From assembly GCA_900544525.1 (NCBI GenBank), contig UQVN01000101.1:1-10544 (forward strand): 10,544 bases of DNA. The letters are read 5' to 3'. Position numbers and translations under genes: made by a program. Every line of letters starts with the position of its first letter. Position 1 is the first letter of the stretch. Below, in pieces: positions 1 through 7,460 of this stretch. The DNA is from an uncultured Eubacteriales bacterium. Its GTDB lineage: Bacteria; Bacillota; Clostridia; Lachnospirales; Lachnospiraceae. The notes under the pieces are model-generated. The model had not been told where the DNA came from and searched no databases. It saw only the letters and a list, made by a program, of their open reading frames with translations.

Positions 1-50
1 TATTATTTAGAAAGATTAATCAAACTACACAAAGCGAGGAGGAAATGTAA

Positions 51-1421
51 ATGAGAAAAAGATTTCTTGGTGTATTGTTATCGGCAATTATGGTTGTATC
101 AACATTAGCTGGATGTGGGGGCAATAGTGCAAAAGAGGATACAGTGCAAGGGGATGGTACAACAAATAAAGTAGCACAAGGGGGAACGACAGGAGAATTA
201 GAAGGAGAGATTACATTTTGGCATTCTTTTACACAAGGGCAACGTCTTGACGTCATTCAAGAAGCGGCAGATTCCTTTATGAAAGAAAATCCAAAGGTCA
301 AGATTAACATCGAAACTTTTTCATGGGGGGATTTTTATACAAAATGGACGACAGGGCTTGCATCTGGTAATGTTCCTGATATGAGTACAGCTCTTCCAGG
401 ACATGTAGTGGAAATGATCGATTCTGATGCCATTATCCCATTAAATGGATTGATTGATAGTATTGGAAGAGATAAATTCGCAGAAACTGCTATTGAGGAA
501 GGGACAAAAGATGGAAATAACTATTCTGTCCCATTATATTCTCATGCACAGGTTATGTGGTATCGAAAAGATTTGTTAAAAGAAGCTGGATTAGAAGTCC
601 CAAAAACATGGGATGAATTTAGAGAAGCGGCAATTGCTCTCACAAACAATGATGTGTATGGAGTATCTTTCCCATGTGGCTCTAATGACTTAATGGGCAC
701 AAGATTTTTGAATTTCTATGTTAGAAGTGGTGGTGGAAGTTTATTAAACGATGATCTTACCGCTAATTTAACGAGTGATTTAGCAATTGATGGAATTAAT
801 TATTGGGTGGATCTATATAAACAATGTTCTCCAAAAGATTCTGTAAACTATGCAGTATTAGATCAAGCAACTTTATTCTATCAAGGAAAAACAGCTTTTG
901 ATTTTAATAGTGGATTCCAGATCAGTGGTGTAGAAGCAAACTCACCAGATCTAGTGAGCCAGATTGACTGTGCACCGATTCCAAAAATCAATGAAAATGA
1001 TGAAGAAACAGGAATTGAAACTTCTAATATTCCAATGGTTATTTGGAAAAATTCCAAACATCCAGAAGTGTGTGAAGCATTTATAAAATACCTCTATGAA
1101 AAAGAGCGTTACATAGATTTCTTGGATGCAACACCAGTTGGTATGCTTCCTTCCATTAAAGGAATTGCGGATTCACCAGAATATCAAGAAAATGAAACGG
1201 TAAAACAATTTTCAAATGCGGTTGATGTTATTGGTCACGCAGTAGACATTGGAACTGCCATTGGATTTGAACATGGACCAAGTGTGCAAGCGGGACTCTT
1301 AACATCCCAAGGAATTGTGGAGTCTATGTTCCAAGATATTATTACAAATGGAACGGATGTAAAAGAAGCGGCACAAAAAGCAGAAAAACAGTTAAATGAC
1401 TTATTTAGTACAGTAGAATAA
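51..1421 (+). CDS. ABC transporter sugar-binding lipoprotein, probable 2,7-anhydro-Neu5Ac binding protein (SAT2 type)
   Basis: This is the extracytoplasmic solute-binding lipoprotein of a CUT1-type sugar ABC importer (SBP_bac_1 family). Of 456 residues, 1-21 form a lipoprotein signal peptide (Arg/Lys start, hydrophobic core) ending in the lipobox LAGC, with Cys22 as the lipidated residue. A polar Gly/Thr-rich linker runs to about residue 50, and the folded domain opens with ITFWHSF at 54-60, typical of the family. The start is fixed by AGGAGG at 37-42, 8 nt before the ATG. Two permease genes, an oxidoreductase and a sialidase follow. That order matches the R. gnavus locus where the equivalent protein binds 2,7-anhydro-Neu5Ac, so I infer the same ligand. 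The family assignment is secure, but the ligand rests on context and not on identified binding residues. A hairpin terminator lies just after the gene. Only 50 nt precede it in the window and I see no promoter there. Confidence 0.9.
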   Translation: MRKRFLGVLLSAIMVVSTLAGCGGNSAKEDTVQGDGTTNKVAQGGTTGELEGEITFWHSFTQGQRLDVIQEAADSFMKENPKVKINIETFSWGDFYTKWTTGLASGNVPDMSTALPGHVVEMIDSDAIIPLNGLIDSIGRDKFAETAIEEGTKDGNNYSVPLYSHAQVMWYRKDLLKEAGLEVPKTWDEFREAAIALTNNDVYGVSFPCGSNDLMGTRFLNFYVRSGGGSLLNDDLTANLTSDLAIDGINYWVDLYKQCSPKDSVNYAVLDQATLFYQGKTAFDFNSGFQISGVEANSPDLVSQIDCAPIPKINENDEETGIETSNIPMVIWKNSKHPEVCEAFIKYLYEKERYIDFLDATPVGMLPSIKGIADSPEYQENETVKQFSNAVDVIGHAVDIGTAIGFEHGPSVQAGLLTSQGIVESMFQDIITNGTDVKEAAQKAEKQLNDLFSTVE

Positions 1422-1455
1422 AGAAATGTGTAAGGAAGAAGGTATCTTCCGTTAG

Positions 1456-1488
1456 AAAAACGGGGATGTGATAGCATCTCCGTTTTTT
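1456..1488 (+). terminator. Intrinsic terminator/attenuator between binding-protein and permease genes
   Basis: A 13-bp stem (1456-1468 with 1475-1487, one G-U pair) encloses a 6-nt loop. The right arm runs into six T (1483-1488), the form of a Rho-independent terminator. It lies inside the operon, 34 nt after the binding-protein stop codon and 61 nt before the permease start. Because I see no convincing new promoter between it and 1550, it probably works as a partial terminator or mRNA-stabilising 3' hairpin. Either role would leave the binding protein in excess over the membrane subunits, as is common in ABC operons. Confidence 0.85.
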
Positions 1489-1536
1489 CTATTATTCTAT
1501 CGTTTATAAGTTTTTTGTGTTTGAACCAATGACAGA

Positions 1537-1543
1537 GAGGTGG
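1537..1543 (+). promoter_or_regulatory. Ribosome binding site that decides the permease 1 start
   Basis: GAGGTGG at 1537-1543 sits 6 nt before ATG 1550 and matches the anti-Shine-Dalgarno (GAGGTG exact). The in-frame GTG at 1517 has only T-rich sequence before it, and the in-frame ATG at 1529 also lacks a site. The start at 1550 is therefore preferred, giving a normal short N-terminal cytoplasmic tail. Confidence 0.7.
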
Positions 1544-1549
1544 GGATAT

Positions 1550-2440
1550 ATGGTGAAAAAACAAGGACAATATAATGTAACAAGGTGGATTTTTGTATTG
1601 CCAGCTATGATTGTTGTTGGAGCTTTATTGCTCTATCCAATTTTCTCAAGTGTATATTTTAGTTTTACAACAAAACATTTAATTAAACCAGTCTATCATT
1701 TTTGCGGGTTTGATAATTATAAAGCGGTATTATCCGATGGCTCTTTTTTCTCGGCATTTTTTAATTCCTTAAAATGGACAGTTTTTTCATTAGTAGGGCA
1801 GATTCTTATCGGGTTTAGTTCTGCATTGGCGTTAAATCGTGTAAAACATTTAAAAGGTATTTATAAGACATTATTAATTATTCCATGGGCTTTTCCATCT
1901 ATTGTGATTGCTCTTTCATGGAAATGGATTTTGAATGGAGTATATGGTTTTTTACCAAACTTACTAGTACAGCTTGGGATTACGGATACACTACCTCAAT
2001 TTTTAAGTGATGGACATATGGTTTTTATTACCCTTGTTCTTATTAATATTTGGTTTGGTGCGCCGATGATTATGGTTAATGTATTATCCGCTTTACAAAC
2101 AATACCACAAGATCAATATGAGGCGGCACAAATTGATGGAGCAAGGGGCTATCAATCCTTTTTACATATTACGATTCCCCATATTAAAGTTGTTGTTGGG
2201 CTTCTTGTTGTATTAAGAACTATTTGGGTATTTAATAACTTTGATATTATTTATCTTATTACAGGTGGAGGACCTGCAAATACAACAACAACGGTTCCGA
2301 TTTATGCGTATAACATGGGATGGGGAACGAAGCTACTTGGACGTTCTTCTGCGGTTACTGTCTTATTGCTATTATTCTTAATGATTGTCTGTATTGCATA
2401 TTTTGCTGTGTTAGGCAAGTGGGAAAAGGAGGAGAAATAA
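1550..2440 (+). CDS. Sugar ABC transporter permease, MalF/UgpA type
   Basis: This is the first membrane subunit of the CUT1 importer, forming a heterodimeric channel with the next gene product. The protein has 296 residues from ATG 1550, chosen for its ribosome site; a GTG at 1517 would add 11 residues but has no such site. Hydrophobic segments appear near residues 13-40, 80-100, 105-125, 155-180, 210-235 and 265-285, giving about six helices. The cytoplasmic EAA loop that contacts the ATPase is clear: EAAQIDGA starts at residue 191 and is followed by a conserved Pro (ITIPH). The N-terminal FVLPA and the LYPIFSSVYFSF segment are usual for UgpA/LacF-like permeases. Its stop codon is 1 nt from the next ATG, and the next gene's ribosome site lies inside its final codons, so the two are likely translationally coupled. 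Substrate is inferred from neighbours as 2,7-anhydro-Neu5Ac. Confidence 0.92.
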   Translation: MVKKQGQYNVTRWIFVLPAMIVVGALLLYPIFSSVYFSFTTKHLIKPVYHFCGFDNYKAVLSDGSFFSAFFNSLKWTVFSLVGQILIGFSSALALNRVKHLKGIYKTLLIIPWAFPSIVIALSWKWILNGVYGFLPNLLVQLGITDTLPQFLSDGHMVFITLVLINIWFGAPMIMVNVLSALQTIPQDQYEAAQIDGARGYQSFLHITIPHIKVVVGLLVVLRTIWVFNNFDIIYLITGGGPANTTTTVPIYAYNMGWGTKLLGRSSAVTVLLLLFLMIVCIAYFAVLGKWEKEEK

Positions 2441-2441
2441 T

Positions 2442-3278
2442 ATGAAGCACAAGAAGAAGTTTTCGATTGGAGATGCAGTCAGCCATGTGTATTTAATTTT
2501 ATTATCTATCATAGCAGTATTTCCACTCCTTTGGATTCTCATCTGTTCGGTAAAAGGAAAAGGAGAATTAACAGGTAATCCAACCTCTTTTTTACCAAAG
2601 ACGTTCACATTGGAATATTATCGTCATGTGATTCAAGATTTAAATTTTGCCCACAATATTGGAAATAGTGTTCTGATTTCTCTTTGTACAACAGCCATTG
2701 CCATTACGATTTCTGCAATGGCAGCCTATGGAGTCGTCCGCTTTTTCCCGAAGTTTGGAAATATTATGACAAAAGTTCTGATTACAACTTATATGTTTCC
2801 ACCGATTTTGTTGGCGATTCCATATTCTCTTGTTATGGCAAAGTTGGGGCTTACGAATACAAGAATCGGACTGATTATTGTCTACTTATCTTTTAGTGTT
2901 CCTTATGCAGTTTGGTTGCTCGTTGGATTTTTTCGAACAGTACCCCTTGAAATCGAGGAAGCTGGAAGAGTGGATGGTGCTAATAAAGCACAGATTTTTA
3001 TTCAAATTGTATTACCACTGGTAGCTCCAGGAATTGTGGCAACTGCTATTTACACTTTTATTAATGCATGGAATGAATTTTTATATTCCTTAATTTTAAT
3101 CAATGGAACCGATAAGATGACGGTTTCTGTAGCATTAAAATCTTTAGAAGGAGCGGAAATTCTCGATTGGGGAGATATGATGGCGGCATCAGCTCTCGTT
3201 GTAATCCCATCTATTATTTTCTTTTGTTTTATTCAAAATAAAATCGCAGGTGGTTTATCAGAAGGTTCTGTAAAATAA
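2442..3278 (+). CDS. Sugar ABC transporter permease, MalG/UgpE type
   Basis: This is the second membrane subunit of the importer, a 278-residue MalG/UgpE-like permease. An N-terminal helix (about 15-37) is followed by the periplasm-side segment typical of MalG proteins (FLPKTFTLEYY, about 50-60). About five more helices follow, roughly at 73-98, 108-130, 141-163, 195-212 and 245-265. The EAA loop reads EEAGRVDGA at 172-180, followed by VLPLVAPG. The C-terminal KIAGGLSEGSVK is close to the usual ending of this subfamily (GLTAGAVK). Its AAGGAGG ribosome site (2426-2432) lies inside the upstream gene, and only 1 nt separates the two genes. No ATP-binding subunit follows. CUT1 transporters of gut Bacillota often share one multitask ATPase (MsmK/MsmX type) encoded elsewhere, and I infer that here. 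Confidence 0.92.
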   Translation: MKHKKKFSIGDAVSHVYLILLSIIAVFPLLWILICSVKGKGELTGNPTSFLPKTFTLEYYRHVIQDLNFAHNIGNSVLISLCTTAIAITISAMAAYGVVRFFPKFGNIMTKVLITTYMFPPILLAIPYSLVMAKLGLTNTRIGLIIVYLSFSVPYAVWLLVGFFRTVPLEIEEAGRVDGANKAQIFIQIVLPLVAPGIVATAIYTFINAWNEFLYSLILINGTDKMTVSVALKSLEGAEILDWGDMMAASALVVIPSIIFFCFIQNKIAGGLSEGSVK

Positions 3279-3319
3279 GAAGAAGTGGAAAAATTAGAAA
3301 ACAAAAAATGCAAAAGATG

Positions 3320-3334
3320 GGATGGTTTTCATCC
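3320..3334 (+). other. Small hairpin in the permease-oxidoreductase gap
   Basis: GGATG (3320-3324) and CATCC (3330-3334) can pair across a 5-nt loop, with two possible G-U extensions. No T-run follows, so it is not a terminator. It sits in the 102-nt gap before the oxidoreductase gene and could be an mRNA processing or stability element, or chance. Confidence 0.25.
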
Positions 3335-3380
3335 TGACAAATAAAATTGTTGTGATTACAGTAAAAGGAGGACTTATATT

Positions 3381-4487
3381 ATGAAAACAATCGGTTATGC
3401 TGTTGTGGGGACTGGTTACTTTGGAGCGGAGCTCGCAAGAATTATGAAAGAACAAGATGGAGCAAAAATTGTGGCTGTCTATGACCCAGAAAATGCTCAT
3501 ACAGTAGCAGAAGAATTAGGATGTGATGTGGAAACGGATCTTGATACTTTATTTTCAAGAGAAGATGTAAATGCAGTTATTGTTGCTTCTCCAAACTATT
3601 TACATAAAGAACCAGTTATTAAGGCTGCTAAACATGGGGTGCATGTTTTTTGTGAAAAACCAATTGCATTATCTTATCAAGATTGCGATGAGATGGTAAG
3701 AGCTTGTGAGGAAAATCATGTGACGTTTATGGCAGGTCATGTTATGAACTTTTTCCATGGAGTTCGGCATGCAAAAAAATTAATTAATGACGGTGTTATT
3801 GGTGATGTGCTTTATTGTCACTCCGCAAGAAATGGTTGGGAAGAACAGCAACCAACCATTTCTTGGAAAAAGATTCGAGAGAAATCAGGTGGACATCTGT
3901 ATCATCATATTCATGAGCTTGACTGTATTCAGTTTATTATGGGGGGAATGCCAAAAACTGTTACAATGACTGGAGGAAATGTAGCACATCAAGGAGAGAA
4001 TTTTGGAGATGAAGACGATATGCTCTTTATCAATCTAGAATTTCCAAACAATCGATTTGCTCTTTTAGAATATGGTTCTGCTTTTCATTGGCCAGAACAC
4101 TATGTGTTAATTCAAGGAACAAAAGGTGCCATTCGAATTGATATGTGTAACTGTGGAGGAACATTGAAGACAGAAGGAAGAGAGGAACATTTTCTTGTCC
4201 ATGAATCACAAGAAGAAGATGATGATAGAACTAGAATTTATCATGGAACCGAAATGGATGGAGCCATTATGTATGGAAAACCAGGGAAAAAGCCACCGAT
4301 GTGGTTGCATAGTATTATGAAAAATGAGATGAAATATTATAATGAATTGTTACATGGCGCACCTGTGACAGAAGAGTTTCGCCCACTATTAACTGGAGAG
4401 GCAGCAAGAGCTGTAATTGGAACTGCAGATGCCTTAACATTGTCATTAAGAGAAAATCGTAAAGTGGATGTAAAAGAAGTGATGTAG
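3381..4487 (+). CDS. nanOx: Gfo/Idh/MocA oxidoreductase, probable 2,7-anhydro-Neu5Ac hydrolase (NanOx)
   Basis: This is a cytoplasmic NAD-dependent Gfo/Idh/MocA family enzyme of 368 residues, within the usual family length. The N-terminal Rossmann fold shows GTGYFG at 10-15 after a hydrophobic beta strand. Asp35 ends the second strand (VAVYD), which favours NAD over NADP. The family EKP motif is at 92-94, with Lys93 as the expected catalytic lysine. The usual Gly-Gly...Asp...His...Asp segment appears as GGHLYHHIHELD at 170-181: His178 and Asp181 are kept, Tyr174 replaces the common Asp, and four histidines cluster here. In R. gnavus the enzyme in the same operon position (RgNanOx; E. coli YjhC is a relative) converts 2,7-anhydro-Neu5Ac to Neu5Ac through a transient oxidation to a 4-keto intermediate, with no net NAD use. 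I infer that reaction from family plus context. AGGAGG at 3366-3371 sets the start. An inositol or other sugar dehydrogenase is the alternative. Confidence 0.85.
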   Translation: MKTIGYAVVGTGYFGAELARIMKEQDGAKIVAVYDPENAHTVAEELGCDVETDLDTLFSREDVNAVIVASPNYLHKEPVIKAAKHGVHVFCEKPIALSYQDCDEMVRACEENHVTFMAGHVMNFFHGVRHAKKLINDGVIGDVLYCHSARNGWEEQQPTISWKKIREKSGGHLYHHIHELDCIQFIMGGMPKTVTMTGGNVAHQGENFGDEDDMLFINLEFPNNRFALLEYGSAFHWPEHYVLIQGTKGAIRIDMCNCGGTLKTEGREEHFLVHESQEEDDDRTRIYHGTEMDGAIMYGKPGKKPPMWLHSIMKNEMKYYNELLHGAPVTEEFRPLLTGEAARAVIGTADALTLSLRENRKVDVKEVM

Positions 4488-4568
4488 AAAAGAGTGTATG
4501 AGAAAAATCATATAGGAAGTATATTAGAAATTTATAGAAAAGATATGTGGTAAAGTGGAGGAGAACGT

Positions 4569-6731
4569 ATGGCAAGATTTAGAAAAGTAATTGTAACTGC
4601 AACCGTTGTTTCTTTATTAATCAGTGCAAATGCTATCACATTTGTGAATGCAACTAGTAGAAATACAGATAACTTTACAATAGATTCTATACAAGAAGAG
4701 ATTCCTTTACTACAAAAGAATGAAATTTCTATTTCAGAGGGTAGCACCTTTGATTTAAGTCAAGAAGAAAATGCAGAGTTAATAAGACAACTTAGAAAAG
4801 GTACTATTGTCATTACTTATACTTCAACAAGTACACAACAATATCAGTCATTATTCAGTGTATCCAATCGTACCGCTGGCAATGAAAATCGGCATTTCCA
4901 TTTGTATGTGACCAATTCTGGAGCATTGGGTATGGAGCTTCGCAATACCGATCAAGTATTTAAATATACAATGAGCCGTCCAGCGTGTGTAAGAGGAATT
5001 TATAAAGGAGAACCTGCAAAAAATACGATTGCTTTTACTGCCGATGAACAAAATAAAAGGTATACACTTTATGCTAATGGAGAGCTTGTTGCTACCCTTT
5101 ATGAAGAGGAATATGAATTTATACAAGATATTACAGGGACAACAGATGTGACATTAGGAGGAACAATCCGTGGAGGAAAAACGGCATATCCTTTTGGTGG
5201 AGTCATTCATGATGTGAAAGTGTATGGAGAAGTTTTAACAGAACAGCAGTTAAAAGATATGACAGCAAAGACCCAGTATGGAACGAAAATATTTTATGCA
5301 GGGGATGGAACAGAATCCAATTATTATAGAATTCCATCTTTGCTTACATTAAAAAGTGGGGCAATTGCAAGTTCCGCAGATGCTCGCTATGGGGGAACCC
5401 ATGACTCAAAAAGTAATATTGATACTGCGTTTTCCATTAGTTATGATGGTGGGAAAACATTTTCAAAGCCAACACTCCCATTTTGTTTTGATGATTATGC
5501 GCCACAGGCAGTAGAATGGCCAAGAGAAGTGGGGGCGAGAGATTTACAGATACAAGGAAGTGCTTCGTTTATTGATCCTCAAATGGTACAGGATAAACAA
5601 ACAGGAAGATTATTTTTGTTTGTTGATGTGATGCCAGCTGGGATTGGTTCTTCGAATGCGTCTGTTGGATCAGGATATAAAGAAATAAATGGAAAGAAAT
5701 ATTTAAAATTGCATTGGCAAGGAGATGGAAGTTCGGCTTATAACTATACAGTAAGAGAAAATGGAGTTATTTATAATGATGTCACAGGAGAACCAACAGA
5801 ATATGCTATCAATGAGAAGTTTGAATTATTAAAAAATGGGGAACCACTTTCTGTAAAGCAATATCAGGTTCGATTTTCTAATGGAAAGTTATTAGAAGAG
5901 GCATCTAACAAAGATGTGGCAATGAATGTATTTTATAAGGATTCCATGTTTAAGGTATTTCCAACGGCATATCTTGGAATGAAGTATAGTGATGATGAAG
6001 GAAAAACTTGGTCGGAAATGAAATTGATGAACCAATTAAAGGATGAGGATGAGAAACTTTTAATTACTGGTCCAGGAGTTGGACATCAGATTGAAAATGG
6101 AGAATATAAAGGGAGAATTTTAGTTCCTGTCTATATGATAAAATCCGCTTGTTTTGGAGTGCTATATAGCGATGATCATGGCATGACATGGAATCTTTCG
6201 AAAGGCCCAAATGAAGGTTCAGCAGCCACTGCTGAGTCACAAGTGATTGAGTTTCCAGATGGAACTCTTGCTATGTTTGAGAGAACCAGTGTAGGAAAAA
6301 TTGCTATGTGTAAGAGTCTTGATGGAGGTATTACTTGGGGAGAGAGAGAACTGTTAGACGGTATGACAGCTACTTCTTATGGAACACAAGTATCCGTTAT
6401 GAACTATTCTTCTCTTATTGATGGGAAACAAGCAATTATCTTATCTGCGCCAAATTCTACATCGGGAAGAAGAGATGGAAAAATTCGAATTGGTCTTATT
6501 ACAGATACTGGACAGAGTGGATATGATAAATATAGTATTGATTGGAAATATTGCTATTCTGTAGACACTCCACAAAGTGGATATTCCTATTCTTGCTTGA
6601 CAGAATTGCCAAATGGGAATATTGGTGTCTTATATGAAAAATATGATTCATGGTCAAGAGGAGAGTTACACTTAAAGAATATTTTATCTTATGAAGAATA
6701 TGAGGTTTCTGAGTTAAAGACATTACAATAG
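4569..6731 (+). CDS. nanH: Secreted CBM40-GH33 sialidase, probable intramolecular trans-sialidase
   Basis: This secreted sialidase should cleave terminal alpha2,3-linked sialic acid from host glycans and release 2,7-anhydro-Neu5Ac. Of 720 residues, 1-22 or 1-28 form a signal peptide (cleavage after ANA or VNA). Residues about 50-235 resemble a CBM40 sialic-acid-binding lectin domain. The GH33 propeller follows, with YRIP at 253-256 and four Asp boxes (SYDGGKTF 291, SDDEGKTW 474, SDDHGMTW 534, SLDGGITW 583). Predicted active-site residues are the arginine triad R254, R572, R634, acid/base D279, E556 and nucleophile Y674. T554 and W695 match the Thr and stacking Trp tied to the IT reaction in R. 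gnavus NanH. All eight sit exactly 3 positions before the R. gnavus numbers I recall. Residues about 365-450 look like an insert between propeller blades. No LPxTG or other C-terminal anchor is present. GGAGGAG at 4557-4563 sets the start. An ordinary hydrolytic sialidase is the main alternative. Confidence 0.93.
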   Translation: MARFRKVIVTATVVSLLISANAITFVNATSRNTDNFTIDSIQEEIPLLQKNEISISEGSTFDLSQEENAELIRQLRKGTIVITYTSTSTQQYQSLFSVSNRTAGNENRHFHLYVTNSGALGMELRNTDQVFKYTMSRPACVRGIYKGEPAKNTIAFTADEQNKRYTLYANGELVATLYEEEYEFIQDITGTTDVTLGGTIRGGKTAYPFGGVIHDVKVYGEVLTEQQLKDMTAKTQYGTKIFYAGDGTESNYYRIPSLLTLKSGAIASSADARYGGTHDSKSNIDTAFSISYDGGKTFSKPTLPFCFDDYAPQAVEWPREVGARDLQIQGSASFIDPQMVQDKQTGRLFLFVDVMPAGIGSSNASVGSGYKEINGKKYLKLHWQGDGSSAYNYTVRENGVIYNDVTGEPTEYAINEKFELLKNGEPLSVKQYQVRFSNGKLLEEASNKDVAMNVFYKDSMFKVFPTAYLGMKYSDDEGKTWSEMKLMNQLKDEDEKLLITGPGVGHQIENGEYKGRILVPVYMIKSACFGVLYSDDHGMTWNLSKGPNEGSAATAESQVIEFPDGTLAMFERTSVGKIAMCKSLDGGITWGERELLDGMTATSYGTQVSVMNYSSLIDGKQAIILSAPNSTSGRRDGKIRIGLITDTGQSGYDKYSIDWKYCYSVDTPQSGYSYSCLTELPNGNIGVLYEKYDSWSRGELHLKNILSYEEYEVSELKTLQ

Positions 6732-6745
6732 AGAAAGAAGAATAG

Positions 6746-6783
6746 AAAAAGAAGTGTAGAGGAAAGAGCTACACTTCTTTTTT
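6746..6783 (+). terminator. Intrinsic terminator ending the sialidase operon
   Basis: GAAGTGTAG (6751-6759) pairs perfectly with CTACACTTC (6769-6777) over a 9-nt loop. The stem extends by five A-T pairs (6746-6750 with 6778-6782) and ends in six T. It begins 15 nt after the sialidase stop and should end operon transcription. The A-run on the left arm means it could also act on the opposite strand. Confidence 0.9.
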
Positions 6784-6823
6784 CGTATTAGAGATTGTTC
6801 AAAAGTAAAAATAATAGATAACG

Positions 6824-6852
6824 TTGTAAAACAGAGGGAGCTTTGCTATAAT
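6824..6852 (+). promoter_or_regulatory. Sigma-A-type promoter for the shikimate kinase gene
   Basis: A perfect -10 box TATAAT at 6847-6852 is preceded by TGC, an extended -10 element. TTGTAA at 6824-6829 matches four of six bases of the -35 consensus, and the spacing is exactly 17 nt. It lies directly after the operon terminator and about 48 nt before the aroK ATG, so aroK is an independent transcription unit. Confidence 0.75.
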
Positions 6853-6899
6853 TTTTTTAATACTTTAATTCGATAAAATGAAAGGAGATAAGTCTTAAC

Positions 6900-7460
6900 A
6901 TGGAACAGTTAGAAAAGCTTAGAGAAAAAAGAAAGTTATGTTCTAAAAATATTGTACTGATTGGATTTATGGGAACTGGGAAATCAACAATTGCTGATTA
7001 TCTACATATTTTATTTGATATGGAGGTAGTGGAAATGGATCAGTTGATCGCACAAAGAGAAGGAATGAGTATTCCTGAAATTTTTGAAGTTCATGGAGAA
7101 GAATATTTCCGCGATCTAGAAACAAATTTATTAATTGAAATGCAAGAACGAAAAAATGTCGTTATTTCTTGTGGAGGTGGAACACCTTTAAGAGAATGTA
7201 ATGTAAACGAAATGAGAAAAAATGGATGTGTTGTTTTATTGACAGCGGATCCAGAGCTTATATTAGAGAGAGTGAGACATAGTCATGATCGCCCATTAAT
7301 TGAGAATAATAAAAATGTGGCATTTATTTCAGATATGATGGAAAAAAGAAGAGAAAAGTATGAAGCAGCTGCTGATATTATCATTGATACTGACAGAAAG
7401 ACAAAATTAGAGATTTGCGAAGAACTAGTGGATAAGATGTTAGAACTGGATAGAAACTGA
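6900..7460 (+). CDS. aroK: Shikimate kinase
   Basis: The enzyme phosphorylates shikimate with ATP to shikimate 3-phosphate, a step of the cytoplasmic chorismate pathway to aromatic amino acids. The 186-residue protein shows the Walker A P-loop GFMGTGKS at 22-29. The shikimate-binding acidic site is EMD at 45-47, with Glu where many family members have Asp. It also has the FRDLE segment with Arg71, the GGG loop at 92-94 and the lid arginine in DRPLI (Arg131). RREKY at 150-154 near the end is also typical. It is slightly longer than the common 160-175 residues because of a charged N-terminal extension of about 15 residues (MEQLEKLREKRK). AAAGGAG at 6881-6887 is the only ribosome site, at a rather long spacing of 12 nt, and no better start exists. 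It has its own promoter and no other aromatic-pathway gene is visible beside it. A gluconate kinase is less likely given the motif set. Confidence 0.93.
   Translation: MEQLEKLREKRKLCSKNIVLIGFMGTGKSTIADYLHILFDMEVVEMDQLIAQREGMSIPEIFEVHGEEYFRDLETNLLIEMQERKNVVISCGGGTPLRECNVNEMRKNGCVVLLTADPELILERVRHSHDRPLIENNKNVAFISDMMEKRREKYEAAADIIIDTDRKTKLEICEELVDKMLELDRN

Noticed and set aside
1517..1549. Upstream GTG start for permease 1, adding 11 residues
   Set aside because: No ribosome site precedes it, while ATG 1550 has GAGGTGG at good spacing and gives a usual permease N-terminus.
1235..1570. Minus-strand open frame of 111 codons across the end of the binding-protein gene
   Set aside because: It overlaps a clear lipoprotein gene and the terminator, has unlikely composition and no family resemblance.
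6815..6830. Possible catabolite-response (cre-like) palindrome around AACGTT before aroK
   Set aside because: Three mismatches to the cre consensus, including conserved positions, and no catabolic reason for control of a shikimate kinase.
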